Source of the DNA: Hortaea werneckii
Lineage: Eukaryota; Ascomycota; Dothideomycetes; Mycosphaerellales; Teratosphaeriaceae
Assembly (NCBI GenBank): GCA_037044905.1
Contig: JBAOKB010000170.1
Span: 186,001 to 250,000, forward strand
DNA length: 64,000 bases
Direction: 5' to 3'
The position numbers and the translations under genes were made by a program. The notes under the pieces were generated by a model. The model searched no databases. It worked only from the letters and a program-made list of their open reading frames with translations, and had not been told where the DNA came from. This document shows positions 51,750 through 63,942 of this stretch, in pieces (position 1 is the first letter of the stretch; each line of letters opens with the position of its first letter).

Positions 51750-54700
51750 TCAACTTACTCTCCGTATCACTGCCATCTCCGATTCCGCATCCTCGACGAT
51801 CACGGGTCGGACAAAGTGACCGGCTCTTCGTAACTTCCTCGTCCAGGATCTCGGCCTTCCGCTGTCGCTGTAGTCGTTCCCATCAGCAGAAGCAGAAGGT
51901 GTGGAGACGTGCGGCGCACAAGCACGATCCTGTATGATCTCTTGCCGTACCCGCTCGACTTCGCTCTCTAGACTCCGGAGCATGTGGCGGAAGGAGCTGA
52001 ATCGCTCGGCTTCTTGCGCTTCTTTCCCTGAACAACCGTTAGATGCAGGGCCCTCCTGTCTGCGATCTTGATCTTCTTTGCCCGTAGCAGGAGAGGAAGG
52101 ACTGGGAAGGTTATAGACGTTGTTGATCCCCCATTCTTCGACGATCCTCCGTTCTTCCACACAGGTGAGGACGGTATCCTGATACCGCCTCGGAAGCTGT
52201 TTGCCTTCGCGAGGAGCCAATAGGTCCTCACAGATCCGCGAAATCCGATCTAATCGCTCGCGGACCTGGTGAGCGGCGTAGAAGTCTCCGACCCGGGAAA
52301 GGCAGCCGGAGTCATTGTTCGGCCCTTTTGCAGCGGAAGAGGTCACTGAGGTGGAATAGCTCACGCTATCAGGACTCCGGTCCCGCCGCCGCAAACTCCC
52401 CGCTATACTGCTGACTCGGTTGGCGAGGACGCCGGTCCCGCTTATCCGGCCGTAGTCGAGGGAGGCGAGGGAACCCTGCGGTTTTAATTGAAATGGGGTT
52501 CGGTTGTCCTGTTCTCTCGATTCCAGACATCCCAAGTGGTTTTGGTGGTGGCTTGAGGCCTCGGATTGCGAACCCGTCACACTTCCCGAATATCTTGATC
52601 CGGAGTTCCATCCAACGACCTCATTGGAAGGGGATGTCCCGGGGAACATTCGCAAATCCGACATCCCAGTCTTCTTCCTGATGTTCCTCCCAGCCCGATA
52701 CCTCGCCGCCGCAGCCGGCCGTCCACGCTCACCAGGCGCGAAAGCCTCTTTACGGGTATACCCCGAATCGACAAACCCATGGACACCACCAGCTCCCACA
52801 GCGACTGGACCAGTAGCAGTCCCGCCCATCATGACCGAGCTGATACTAGGCTGACGACTCTGGTTCGAGCTCGCGGCGGAATGGGCATCGTAATGTCCCG
52901 TCGTAGGAGCTTGCTGCACCGCTGCCACAGGTTTCGGCGGGGAGGGGGTACTACGACGGCGGCGATCCCTCGTCATGCGTTTGAGCAATCGATTGCGCAG
53001 TTTGCCGTCCCGGAGCACCTGGAGCGGGACGTCTTCATCGTTCTGCGAAGGCAGATTGGCAGGTGCTGTCAGCGCACGGGGGATCTGAGGCCGGCTTTCC
53101 CTCCTTTCCTTTTCCTCCTTTGCTTGATCACTTCCTCGAAGCCGATGTTTCTCTTCTCGCTCAGCGGCCGGTCAGCGAAGTGCGAGACTTGCTCAGGGCG
53201 ATGCGCGAACACGGGGATACCCTGTCGCCAGTCTTCTGCCCTTGGCGGGGTTGTAGCTTGGGGTTTGAGAGGGTCGGGTGAGCTCGAGAAATACCTTATC
53301 CCTCGGTATGTGTTGGTGCCGAAGAGGTGAAAAGGCTTACCGTTCGGTCCTAGACTGGCCGTTTGCCGCTGGCCTTGTGCCAAGGCGAGGACTTGCTCGC
53401 CTCTGGACCATGGGATGGTTTCCTTTTCGCGTTCGGACGGCGAGGGGGTCGGGACAGCGGTGCCGAGTATGCCGGGATAGCCTGGCGTAGTCGGTGGTGA
53501 AGACACTGGACTGCCTGTCCAAGGTTGTGGACTACTGCCGTGGACCGACGGCTGAGTGTATGCAGCAGATGCACTCAACGTATGTGGCGGAGACGAACAG
53601 GGACTTCCGACAACACATTGTGGCGACTGAAGCTTTGCAAAAGGCGACTGGCTCCTGCTGCCGGACCAGACGTCCCAACAACAGTCGGCTGAGACGTCCA
53701 CGGACCGACACGAGCAGGCAGCGAAGTCTGCGACCGAGCCGACCACCCAGGAACCGTCGGCGTCGAATACGACCGTGTCTGCGGCATTGCCATCCGCGCC
53801 GACGCCCCACCACCCCCCGAAACCGGCAGCGTCGTAGGAGCCCTCGCATACGAAGTATACTTCCTGGGCGGCGGCCGCTTCTCCAGCGCCTCCTGGACCG
53901 CACCATCCAGCGTGCGCTCGAACTCCCTGCGGCGCATGGCATACATATCGGCCTCGTGGGCGGAGCGCATCAGGCCCATCGGGCGAATGTAAGCCTGCTC
54001 GGGCCGACTGAGGGGCTGGGCGGCGGACATGGAGCGCGGGGTGTGCGCGCGGATGTGGTATTCGCGGTCGGAGGTCGAGATGGCGAAGTCCGTTGGGTTC
54101 CGGGTGAGGTGCGGGGAGGATCTGGCGGCTCTGGCCATCAGGCCGTAGTGGGTTGTTGACACCGCTGCGGGGCATGGGGGAGGTGCGGGACCGCGAGGGG
54201 GACGGGGTCCCGTGCCGGTGTACCATTGGAAGGCTTTCTTGGGGGCGTTGGCGGCTTTGCGGAGGAGAGAGGTGCTTTGTTGCTTCTTGACAGGCGGAGG
54301 CGGTGTTGTTTCGCTGGGTTTTGGTTCGAAGCGCACTTTTGTTGCTTCTTGCTTGGGTCGTGCAACAGTCTCCTTGACCGCTACGCTGATAGATCTTCGC
54401 TTCTTGACCTGTGGTGGATCTTCTGGAATGACCTCGCGCACTTCAGGCGTTTTCAGCTTAGCGGCGAAGCTCGCCTCGTTGCCTGCTTGACGTGATGTGT
54501 GATAAGATGTCAAGTGCGTTGGCTGGTGCTGTGTCACTGATTGTGCTGGTCGCTCGCGGTCATTACTAGAAGCATGATGTTGCTGGCGCAATTTCGCCGC
54601 AGTCCGCGGTGACGGTTGAGCATTAGGAATCCTTACCGGCGGCGGCTGTTGCACAGTGTCCTCTTGAAAAGCCGAATAGGATAGACCATTGTAAGAAGCT

Positions 54701-54759
54701 GGTTCCGAGCGGATTCCCGCATTCTGGCGGCGCAGAGCAGCGCGAGTGGCGTTGTCCAT
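51750..54759 (-). CDS. Long disordered protein of unknown function
   Basis: I do not recognise this gene. Long open frames on the minus strand are joined best as exons 54759-53702, 53654-53341 and 53065-51750 (895 residues), because each junction keeps phase. The first intron (53655-53701, 47 bases, weak gtggac donor) and the second (53066-53340, 275 bases) are tentative; a coding-looking stretch inside the second intron suggests another arrangement. Composition is Pro/Ser/Thr/Arg-rich. Helical patches are MRRREFERTLDGAVQEALEKRPPP and RFSSFRHMLRSLESEVERVRQEI near the C-terminus, preceded by HQVRERLDRISRICEDLLAP. Short proline-rich motifs (PPPVRIP, PPPPVKKQQ) could bind SH3 or WW domains. No known domain is evident; a cell-polarity or cytoskeletal scaffold is one guess. 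Confidence 0.55.
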
Positions 54760-55636
54760 GATAGCGTATCGTCCTGCCGTACCAACAAGATATCCTCCTC
54801 GCGCTGTATGTCAAGTCGGATGCGACGTATCGCTTTCTCTTCTATGGCCGATCTGGAAATCTTCCCGACGAACACGCGAGAAAGGAAAAAGTAATGGGAA
54901 GAAGCATAGCGAAGATATTCCAAGCAAGAAAAGGAATACCCACCACCACCACCAGCGACCAAAGTCAAAAGCAGCGAGCAGTCCACTTACCGTACCGTAC
55001 GCTCAAGCATCATCGTTACTACAAGAGGGGATGTGTTCTTGAAACACCTCGCCCAACCGGAGAAGCTACTCCGGATTTATACCTCGAAACACCTCCCAAC
55101 AGCTTTCCAGCCAAGCCAACTTCGCGAACAAAGCGCACTTGCACCCCCGACATCCTTTTGCTCATGCCGTCCCAAGGGGGGCAAGAAGGCTGCAAGGACG
55201 CGATCTGAATGAAGACAAAAAGGTTGACAAGGGAAGTTGAGACGAGGCTGAAAATAGTTAGCCAACGAAGAAATAAAGACTTTTTTGCCTTTTATTGGTG
55301 GTTATTTGGTGGTGGAGGCCGTCACGGGAGTCGTTTCAATAGAGAGGTGGGGTCGTCTATAGGAAGGGAAAAAAGATTGATGAGCTTAGGCTGTTCCCCT
55401 TTTAGTTTTTTGGCCACATCGCGCACGTCTTCGACCCATCTTGCTCACAAACACCGTGCCTATTCGCCCTTTTTCAATTTCTTTGTTCGTCTTTCCTTCC
55501 GTCTGCTTCTGCGGAAAAAGTTGGATTGTGTGCCGGTTCAGGTCATGTGACGCGCAGAGCCGGCGTGGTGCGAATGGTCCGGGTGATGGTGTTCAGGATG
55601 ATGGCCGCCGTGCTCTTCCATGCCATCGCCATGCTT
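54760..55636. other. Intergenic: disordered-gene promoter and cofilin 3' region
   Basis: An 877-base gap between minus-strand genes. No gene recognised; the leftmost part must hold the promoter of the disordered gene. Confidence 0.5.
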
Positions 55637-56156
55637 CTAGCGGCCCTTGGAAACTCGCGAGACGATGCTCTCGTGCTCAATGTCGTCTGGGTCGTTGGCC
55701 TGAATGTCGGAAGCCAGGCCGTTGAGTGCCCGCTTAAGCGCATCTTTGGAGGAAGAGTACATCATACGTGGCTGTCACGGGAAATGTTAGTATCTATTCG
55801 GGCAAATTCAAAAATTGAAGCTGGTGTGGACATACGTATTGCGGCGCATCGTCAGGCACCCATGAGATGAAGGTGATCTTGCTCCGCTTGCCCTCGCCGC
55901 CTTCCAAGTCGTACTCGACATCAAATACGGCGTAACGGCCACCCATGACCTCGTTGCCCTTCTTGTCCGTGCTCTTGGCGTTCAGCAGCTTCTCCCGGAA
56001 CTTGCTGTAGTCGGGGTCGGTCGAGGTTTCCTCGACCTGGATCTCCTTCCAGTCATCGGAGATCTTGTAGATGATCCATTTGGTGCTCTTGCCCAGCTTC
56101 AGGTCGTTGAATGCCTGAATGCACTCAGGCGTGACGGAAACACCGGACTGCGCCAT
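55637..56156 (-). CDS. COF1: Cofilin/ADF actin-depolymerising factor
   Basis: Two coding exons, 56156-55836 and 55771-55637, giving 151 residues, the usual cofilin size. The protein starts [66 protein letters not shown] spans the intron and holds the long actin-binding helix with its basic residues; it ends SRVSKGR. Cofilin severs and depolymerises F-actin at cortical patches. A likely 5' UTR intron (56221-56326, gtgagt to caacag) lies upstream of the ATG, typical of fungal actin-related genes. The Ser near the N-terminus that is phosphorylated in other cofilins is present in the early MAQSG segment. Confidence 0.94.
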
Positions 56157-56734
56157 GTTGGGGTAGTAGTCGTCGAGAGGGTAAGGATGTTGCTGTTGCT
56201 AATGTTGTTGTTGCCAATGGCTGTTGATAAGGTGTTAGCTTGTGGATTAGGATGAGTTGACCGACAGGCAGGAGCCTATTTATCTCGGTGGAAAAGTCAA
56301 GGCCAAGAGGGTGGATGCGTACTCACGGTGTTGTTCGGTGCAGGCAGCGGCTTGAGGTGACTGTTGACGTGGCGGTGTCAGGCAGTCGGTTAAGGGTTGA
56401 GTTGAGTCGCTGGGCTTGGCGGGGATGGAGCGAGAGGTGGAGGGCAAATTGGCGACGATGGTGGGGCAAAGACGGGTCGAGGAAAGCTGCCACAGCGACC
56501 GGCTTAGGCGAAATCGGTGACGTAGTTGGTGCCTGAGGCATGATTTTACTCCCAAATGGACCGGAATGGATCATGGATGTACACACAGAACCCAGGTGAA
56601 CAGAACATCGAAGACTGTAACAGCCGACAAAGATGATACTAGTACAGAAAGACAAAGCCCAGCGATAGCTCCTCATATAGTGTATCCCCATCCATCATCA
56701 AGCGCCAAAAAAACGCCATGCTATTTCCCTCAAA
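56157..56734. other. Intergenic: cofilin 5' region and NHX1 3' end
   Basis: 578 bases that include the candidate cofilin 5' UTR intron at 56221-56326 and a GTT-rich leader; no other gene. Confidence 0.5.
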
Positions 56735-59025
56735 TCAAGAACCCCCACCACTACTAGAACCCGCCGCACCACCACCGCCACCGCCACCATTGCCATCCCA
56801 ATGCCTCTGCCCGTGATATCCATGCCCATGACCATGCCCATGACCACCGCCCGGATCCAGCAAAAGATGCGGCTTCAAGAACCCTTCATCGATACGATTG
56901 AACAAATTCCCCGCATCCTCAGAGGTCACATTCAGAATCTGACTGAAAGCGCCACGAGCCGTCATACCCTGCTGATGGCTCTCGCTCGTGCGGGATCCCG
57001 ACACGGGGTAGGCATTATTCGAGTCGACCTCGGAAGAAGAAGGATGGTTGGCGGGGCTAGGACGACGTGGGGAACGACGGGCGGCAGGCGGGAGGTCGAG
57101 GTCCTCCTCGTCTTCGGCGTCGACGTTGCTGAATTCGTCGGGGTCCAGGAGGCCTTGTTCGGCGGCGTTGTGGGCGTCGTGCTGGCCTTTGCCGAGATTG
57201 GCTTTGGAGCTGTTCCGGCGGCCGAATTCGGGTTGCACGGTGGGTGACCCGTTCACGTTGCCCGTGCTGTAGCTGCTATCGCCTGTCTTGCGGCGTGCTT
57301 GCTTGCCGTTGACGTAGCCGAGTCCGATGCCGCCGTTGCCTGCAAGGCTGGACTTTGGCGTATGGCCAAACGCTGATCCGTTCTTGCGGGTGTACGCCCC
57401 TGAATGCTGCGGCACTGGCTCGATGTCGAACTCGTCGTCACTGTCGATCTCCTCTACTACTCCTGTCCTGATGTTCAGAATCTCGAGCATTCGTGCCGTG
57501 GTACCACCGAAGATGATGACTGTAAGCACGACCACCACAAGCACGGTGGCTCTGAGGGCGAAGCCATTGGGTCCCACCAGCCCAGCAGCCAGTGCCACAC
57601 CGACAGCGCCGCGTAGACCTGCCCAGAATATCATCATCTTCCAATTGCCTGGGATCTCCTCTGCCACTTCCATTCCGCGCCTCCTTGCCCTGTACCTGAT
57701 AAACCAGTTGATTGCTGAGCTGAGAGGGAAGACGGCGCACCATCTCGCCACACAGATTCCTATTACTGTGATCAAGATGAAAAGCGGCTTGAACTCCAGA
57801 CCGTTCTCAGTAAATAGCGATAGGCCGAGGTAGATAAAGATGAAGTTCTCAGATAGCTGAGCCATAATGCCAAAGGTGAATTTAGTAGTGAGCTGAGTAC
57901 GCCGAGACATGTTGTGGTAAGCGTAGTGTTTCATGCAGATACCGCAAAATAGGAGAGACACAATTCCTATAACATCTGTCAGCGAATGACCTCCGGCAAA
58001 CTGTGGAAGGGGCTGCAACATACCACTCATGTGAATCGCATTGGCGAAGAAATACGATGCGTAGGCAATAAGAATGATGACGCAGCTTTCAATCTTCGGC
58101 TCGCGCCTGATGTGCGTGAGCTTCAGTAGCAAGCTGGTAAGCAGGCCAATAACAACACCGATCATGACAGAGCCGGTGAATACCAGCAGGAAGACGCCGA
58201 TGCTCTCAAACAAGCTCAGCACGGTCAGTTTCCCGGCCGTGGCACCTTCACGGTACTTCTGCGCCGTTTCGAAAAGCACAATAGCAATGGCATCGTTCAA
58301 AATAGACTCGCCGAAAATGCAAGTATATAGCTTCGGGTCCACTTTGTACGTGTTGAAGATGGCCAGAATGGTGACCGGATCCGTGGCCGAAAGGGTAGCG
58401 CCTACTGAGAGTGCTTCGACGAAAGTGATGTCCAGACCTTCCAGAGGAATCCGCGTCCATAGCCAAAGGATAGCCGCCAGGACTAGCGCAGAGATGAAAG
58501 TCCCAGCGAAAGCAAATGTCAGAATGGTCCCAATGTTCCGGAAGAAATTGCCCTAGGCGCAGGAGAGAAATGTACAAGTTAGCCTTGCTGAGCTTCCATC
58601 AATCCTCACGCGCCATTTATCCCTCTCCCCTCTCACCAAGCTTCTCCGCAAGAGGAAAAACGTACCTGATGCAACTCATACCCACTCGCGAGAATAATCG
58701 GCGGCAACAACAAATTAAAGAAAAATTGGTAATCAAAGCTCACAGCATCCAGCACGCTGGTAACCGCCGTCAGCCGTAAGATCAACCCAATCACCATGCC
58801 CGCGAAGATACTAATGACCGTCTCATGCACGGCCTGGATCTTCTTCGACTGCAGCACGTAGCTGGTGAAGAAGGCGATGATGAGCAGCAGGATCAGGATC
58901 AGCAGCGCCCATGACGAGTATATCTCTTTCTGGCCCGCGTCGGTGTCTTCGTCTGGGTCCGAGTCTGTGGCTTGCCGGCGCGATAGGTGCTGCGCTGTGA
59001 AGCCTAGCAGTGCGGCGTAGCCCAT
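56735..59025 (-). CDS. NHX1: Endosomal/vacuolar Na+(K+)/H+ exchanger, Nhx1 type
   Basis: Three exons, 59025-58666, 58552-58024 and 57966-56735, giving 706 residues and about 12 spans. [28 protein letters not shown] contains the inhibitor-binding-like LLPPII, LSATDPVTILAIFN and GESILNDAIAIVLFE hold the transport-site Asn-Asp, and FWAGLRGAVGVALA is the conserved later span. It should exchange Na+ or K+ for H+ in late endosomes or vacuole and affect trafficking and pH. The second intron (57967-58023, 57 bases) has no stop codon and is divisible by three. The long cytosolic tail (about 230 residues) is Ser/Asn/Asp-rich and ends in a Gly/His-rich run (HGHGHGHGYHGQRH). It is divergent from the sucrose-type transporter. 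Confidence 0.93.
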
Positions 59026-60994
59026 GTTGGGTCGGGGTTTGAGGGGTGAGGAGTGTTATCGGCGCATGCTACGGAGGAGGGGAGCAGGAGGAAGAGGAGG
59101 AGGAGGAGGGGACGGGAGGGCGTTCGGCCAGGTGTTCGTAGCTTTCCAAGATTGGCGTCGAAGGGGGGGGTGGGGATTCCGGGGGATGGTTGGGTGGTCG
59201 AACAAGGTCGCTGAGATTCGTAGGGAGCAGTGCGAAGTTTGCGCGTCTACTTGCGCCGGTAATCTGGGACTCGTCTTTTAGTCGTTACAGACTTTCCATG
59301 TATGGGAAGGGCAGCTATAGCAGTTGGAGGCGCCGAGGCACCCGCATTTACTAACTTCGGTCGGCGGCAAGGCCCGCCCGTCGCGTGGCAGCCCTGGAGC
59401 TCATCACCCTTGGCTTTGGGATGAAAGTTGCAGTAATGTAGCACTAGCCGTCTGTACATCGTGAACAAAACCTGTTATGTAGACCATTTACAGCCGCTGG
59501 AACTAGTTTTCGTCTCCTGTAGATGATTATTGCCTCCTGTGGCTTTGACGCAATCAATGTCGTTGCGTACATCTCGGTATCGTTCTCTTCAAACTTCCCA
59601 AACTGTCTAGCTAGGACGGTTACGCGGATAGCCACCAGCGGAGGTCGCATCTCATCGTCTTGTCTGCAACAGTCTCTGTCATAGCTACTCATCGTCACTA
59701 GATGGACGGCATTGTCGTTGATCTTGGTGCAAGGTAGCTTCATAACAGGTGCATATCCCACGTGAAAATCTGTGATCGACGCAGGCTACGTACAGCGGAC
59801 GCCCCTGTTGTTCAAAGCCTTGCCTTCTGGCCTTTACAGTGACCCTCGCAAAGTTTTCGTACAAGTAACTTCTTCGCGCGTAGTACTGTACCAGTTTACA
59901 TGGGAAACGATCTCTAACTAGTCACACACAGGTCATACATCTTCGGATGAGTGTTTGACCGGAGCCATTGGACCTGAAAATGTTGGGCCAGAGAAGCGGG
60001 CCAGTTCACCGCGCCGAGTCCTACGATCCTTTTAGAGAGAACAAAGGACGCTTCGTCAACATAAAGTTCCAAGGCTCGAAGTCGGCTCGAGTTCTGGGTG
60101 ACATTGGAGAAAGTATTTGACAACGCGACTTGCGTTTTGAGGCAATCAACTGTCATGCAGACGAGGAAGGGTGATGAGAATATGACGCCAAGGCCGTTCC
60201 CGCTCGTCAACCAGGCAAGATCAAAGCACAGCACGGAAGCGTGGAGGCGAAGGGATGAGGCGGTAGGTTGGACAGCAGTACCATACTGTATGCATCTTTG
60301 TCGCAGCGCATGAGATATCACGTTCCGTCTTTTCTTGCACAGATTGTCAAGCGTCAACCATGAACCCACTCTCACAGTTGCTCAGGTCGGGGGAAGGATG
60401 GCCGATGGCCCTTGGCGCGCGTGACCGTTGGGCTAGGAGGGCTTAGCGGCGGCTTATCGTCATTCTTGCCGTGAAGAAGAATTCGAGGAAATGCTGCAGG
60501 TCCCACCGATGTAGAGGAACATGTGCCTGAATCGGAGCGAGTACCGCAAGAATAGCCGTGAGATCTTCCATGAAACAGTGTTGGTGAAGAAGAAGAGCAT
60601 TCAGGGTGGACAGGAGAAGAACGGTGAGGTGGTTGGCTTGAAGCCATCTCTTTCACTATCTGCAGCAAGTCGATCGCGCTAGGCTAGAGGATCTGAGAGA
60701 AGAGGATCAGGGAAGCGTATGCCGGCACCTAGCGTCTTGTGACCGTAGCCGCTGATGAACAAACCCGTCTGAACAACCACGACCTCTTTCACTCGATCAG
60801 CACCCTACACCTCGTGTTTGACTACCTCAACATCCTACTGATCTCGAGCCAAAAGGTCATGCTGCCTGGGCCTATACAAAACCAACCCACGGAATCCCTC
60901 GTCCCTAACCTATCAACCTAATCTCCAAATCTCCAAATCTCAAAATTCTCGATCGACCGACGAAAACCTATACAAGAACTCCTCGGTCTTGGGC
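59026..60994. other. Divergent 2.0 kb region between NHX1 and the sucrose-type transporter
   Basis: It holds both promoters. A purine-rich GAG/AGG tract lies at about 59080-59118 in the NHX1 leader. A 153-codon open frame at 59914-60375 (minus) starts ATG but shows no motif, so I do not call it a gene. No tRNA or repeat element seen. Confidence 0.5.
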
Positions 60995-63156
60995 ATGGAC
61001 GGCCCTCAGCCGCCTACAGACGCCTCAGCTCACTCGTCGAAGCAGAGTCCTCGCCACGTCCAACTCCGACGGGAATCGCAACAGAAGGGCAACCGCCGCC
61101 CCCCGCTCAAACTCAGCCACAGTCTCCTGCGAGATGTCGCAACACGGCAGGCCAACAAGAGCGTGGATGATCCCAAAAGGACCCCAAACCAGCCTTCTGA
61201 GCAGAGTCCGCTGTTGAAGCATAACAGAAAGGGTCAGGATGGTGCGGACCTACCTTCCGATCCCGCCACTGCGGTGGAGTGGAATCCATACGAGGCAACG
61301 TTGCAAGAGACGAAGAGCAGTTGGTATTTGATGCTGCTTACGCTTGCGATAGGAGGGTAAGTCCCATTGCATAGGAGTCGTTGTGGAACTATCTGAATCC
61401 GCCTGTCGACGGCATCCCTTCGCAAACATCGCTAACGTAGACTTTCTAGCCTTCAGATAGCTTGGTCAGTCGAGCTCTCAAACGGCTCACCATACCTCCT
61501 CGGGCTTGGCATCTCAAAGTCTTTGCTCGCCTTTGTCTGGATCGCCGGTCCCCTATCAGGCACTCTGGTCCAACCATACGTCGGCCTCAAACGTGGGGCA
61601 AGCGACGGCCTTTCATGGTCGCCGGCGCCATCGCAACCGTACTCTCCCTCATGGGTCTGGCCTGGGCTCGTGAACTGATCAGCAGCATCGGCGCGCTGTT
61701 CAGCATTCCGCCGGAGAGCGAAAGCACTCAGTTGGCGTGCGTCGTGTTTGCCATCTTGATGATCTATGTGCTGGACTTTTCAATCAACTGCATCCAGGCT
61801 GGCACAAGAGCGTACATCGTCGACAACGCACCCACACATCAGCAAGACTCCGCAAACGCCTGGGCCAGCCGTATGTCCGGTATAGGAAACATCATCGGCT
61901 ACCTGCTCGGGTATGTGGACCTACCGAAGTACTTCTGGTTCTTTGGCGATACTCAATTCAAGGTGCTCTGCGTGATAGCCAGTCTGGCCATGTTCGCTAC
62001 CTTGTCAGTGACCTTTGGTGTGATCGGCGAGAGAGATCCAAGACCGGAAGGCGACCCGGGAAAAGAAGAAGGAGGACTCCTGAATTTTTTCAAGGGCCTG
62101 TGGAGGAGTATCCTTAAGCTTCCTCCTCAGATTCGCGCGGTCTGTCTGGTACAGTTCTGTGCCTGGATCGGCTGGTTCCCGTTTCTTTTCTACATCACAA
62201 CCTGGATAGGCGAAATCTACGTCACGGACCAGCATCGAGAGAACCCATACATGACCCCAACAGAGATCGACCAGGCCTACGAAAGAGGGACTCGCCTCGG
62301 GACCTTCGCGCTCCTAGTCTTCGCCCTCGCAACTTTTACCGCAAGTGTCTTCCTACCCTTCATCATCGCGCAGAGCTACAAGGCCCCGCAAACAGAAGCC
62401 GAACCACCCGGAACCCCCGGACCCCCAGGGACACCCAACTCACCCGGTTTCCGGACCCCTGAGATGTCCTACGTGGACTCCAGGACGCCTAAGACGCCCT
62501 TAACCCCACACACGCCCGGCGGTGCAAGCACAGCCTCCTACTTCGGTTATCAACCAGCGCACACCGACGACCTGAACGTCCGCCAACACCCGGAACACAT
62601 GACCTTCCTACAACGCCTCTTCGCCCGCCTCCCGAACCTCGAAATCCGCTCCCTAACCCTCAAACGCGCCTGGATGCTCAGCCACATCCTCTTCGCCCTC
62701 CTCATGTGGCTCACCTTCCTGGCCGACACGACCCTCATCGCCACCACCCTCGTGGGCCTCGTGGGCATCCCCTGGGCCATGACGAACTGGGCCCCCTTCG
62801 CCCTCATCGCCGCCGAAATCTCCAAGCGCGATCAGATCCGCCACGGCGTCCTGCCGCCCCCTCCCACGCGGGATGGCCACTTACTCGCCGCCGGCGAAGA
62901 CCCCGCCGAGGGCGCCGACCACGCGGGTGTGGTCCTGGGGATCCATAATCTCTTCATTGCCGCCCCGCAGGTTATCGCTACCCTGGCCAGTTCGTTGATT
63001 TTTAAGGGCTTGCAGAAGCCGAGGGGCACGATCGGGGATGATTCTGTCGCGTGGGTGTTGCGGTTTGGTGGGTTGGCGGCGGTCGCGGCGGCGTTTATGA
63101 CGAGGAGGGTTAGGGAGGAGGATGAGGAGGGGGATGAGGGGGAGGGGGAGGATTGA
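60995..63156 (+). CDS. Sucrose/maltose-type GPH transporter with a broken reading frame
   Basis: Exon 1 60995-61356, a 93-base intron (61357-61449), then a coding stretch that changes frame near 61592. Before the break the first spans read AIGGLQIAWSVELSNGSPYLLGLGISKSLLAFVWIAGPLSGTLVQPYVGLK; after it WGKRRPFMVAGAIATVLSLMGLAWA and the rest of a 12-span protein run to 63156. LxIAWSVELSxxxPYL and the WGKRRPF loop are hallmarks of sucrose/H+ symporters (S. pombe Sut1 and SLC45 relatives). The 2-3 loop residues normally between VG(I/L)K and WGKRRPF, about SDRS plus two or three, are missing along with the frame. Either a recent 16-19-base deletion made this a pseudogene, or it is a sequence error. 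Otherwise well preserved, with a Pro/Gly/Thr-rich central loop. Confidence 0.75.
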
Positions 63157-63611
63157 GAGAAGGAAGATTCCCTTTTTTTTTTATGCCCTCCTGTCTTCTT
63201 TGATCGAGGATGAGACGACGGAGGTGTGGCGGAGTTAGAGCTGGCTGTCGCTCTTTCTCCCTCTCTCTGTCTCTTTTTTGAAGAAACGACTTGCGATGAT
63301 AAACGATAACGGGCCTGGGCACTTCTACGACTATGACGACGGAGGTGATGATAGAACTCCGTGCGTGTGTGCGTGCCTGTCTTTCTTCTAAGGTTCTTCT
63401 TGCATTGTCTCTACTTCACGGCGTTGATGGGATGAGAGTGCAAAAAAAAGCGACGATGGGGTTAGATAGCGCTGGCGGGGGCGAAAATCATGGAGTTACT
63501 CCTTTTTTGGCTATGAGATTGATGATTCCTCCATTTCTCTTTGAAATTCTTCTTGGTTCCTCTACGTTTCCATTCACGACGTTTTTCTTGCATTTTTCGG
63601 GCGTGTTGAAA

Positions 63612-63641
63612 GGGGGGGGGGGGGGGGGGGGGGTGGGGGGG
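63612..63641 (+). repeat. G22-T-G7 tract
   Basis: 22 G, one T, then seven G. The second long G/C homopolymer in the window; probably length-variable and G-quadruplex-prone. Confidence 0.9.
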
Positions 63642-63942
63642 AGCGAGATAGCAGGAATGCAGGCGGGAGCGCGGGGGAGGCATAGGCTGGAGAGGCCATG
63701 ATTAGCGTTTCCCTCCTTTTTTTTTTTTTCTCTCTCTTTTTCTCTCTGTCTCTTTTGTGCTGCCTTTCCGAACAAGAAGAAATTAGTAATGAGAAAGCAC
63801 GCGAAGTGGGCAATCGAGATCGATCTCTTTCCCCTCCATTAGCTGAGAACTTGCTTTTCTCTTCTTCATTTCCTTTCTAGGTATTCTATTTTTCAATTTC
63901 TTTCTATTCATCAACTTTTTTCCCCTGTGTTGGTCCGTTGAG

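Noticed and set aside
56280..56555. Short frame upstream of cofilin
   Set aside because: Overlaps the probable 5' UTR intron and leader; no protein motif.
59914..60375. 153-codon minus-strand open frame between NHX1 and the transporter
   Set aside because: No recognisable domain, no clear splice partner and a composition like neighbouring spacer; not strong enough to annotate.
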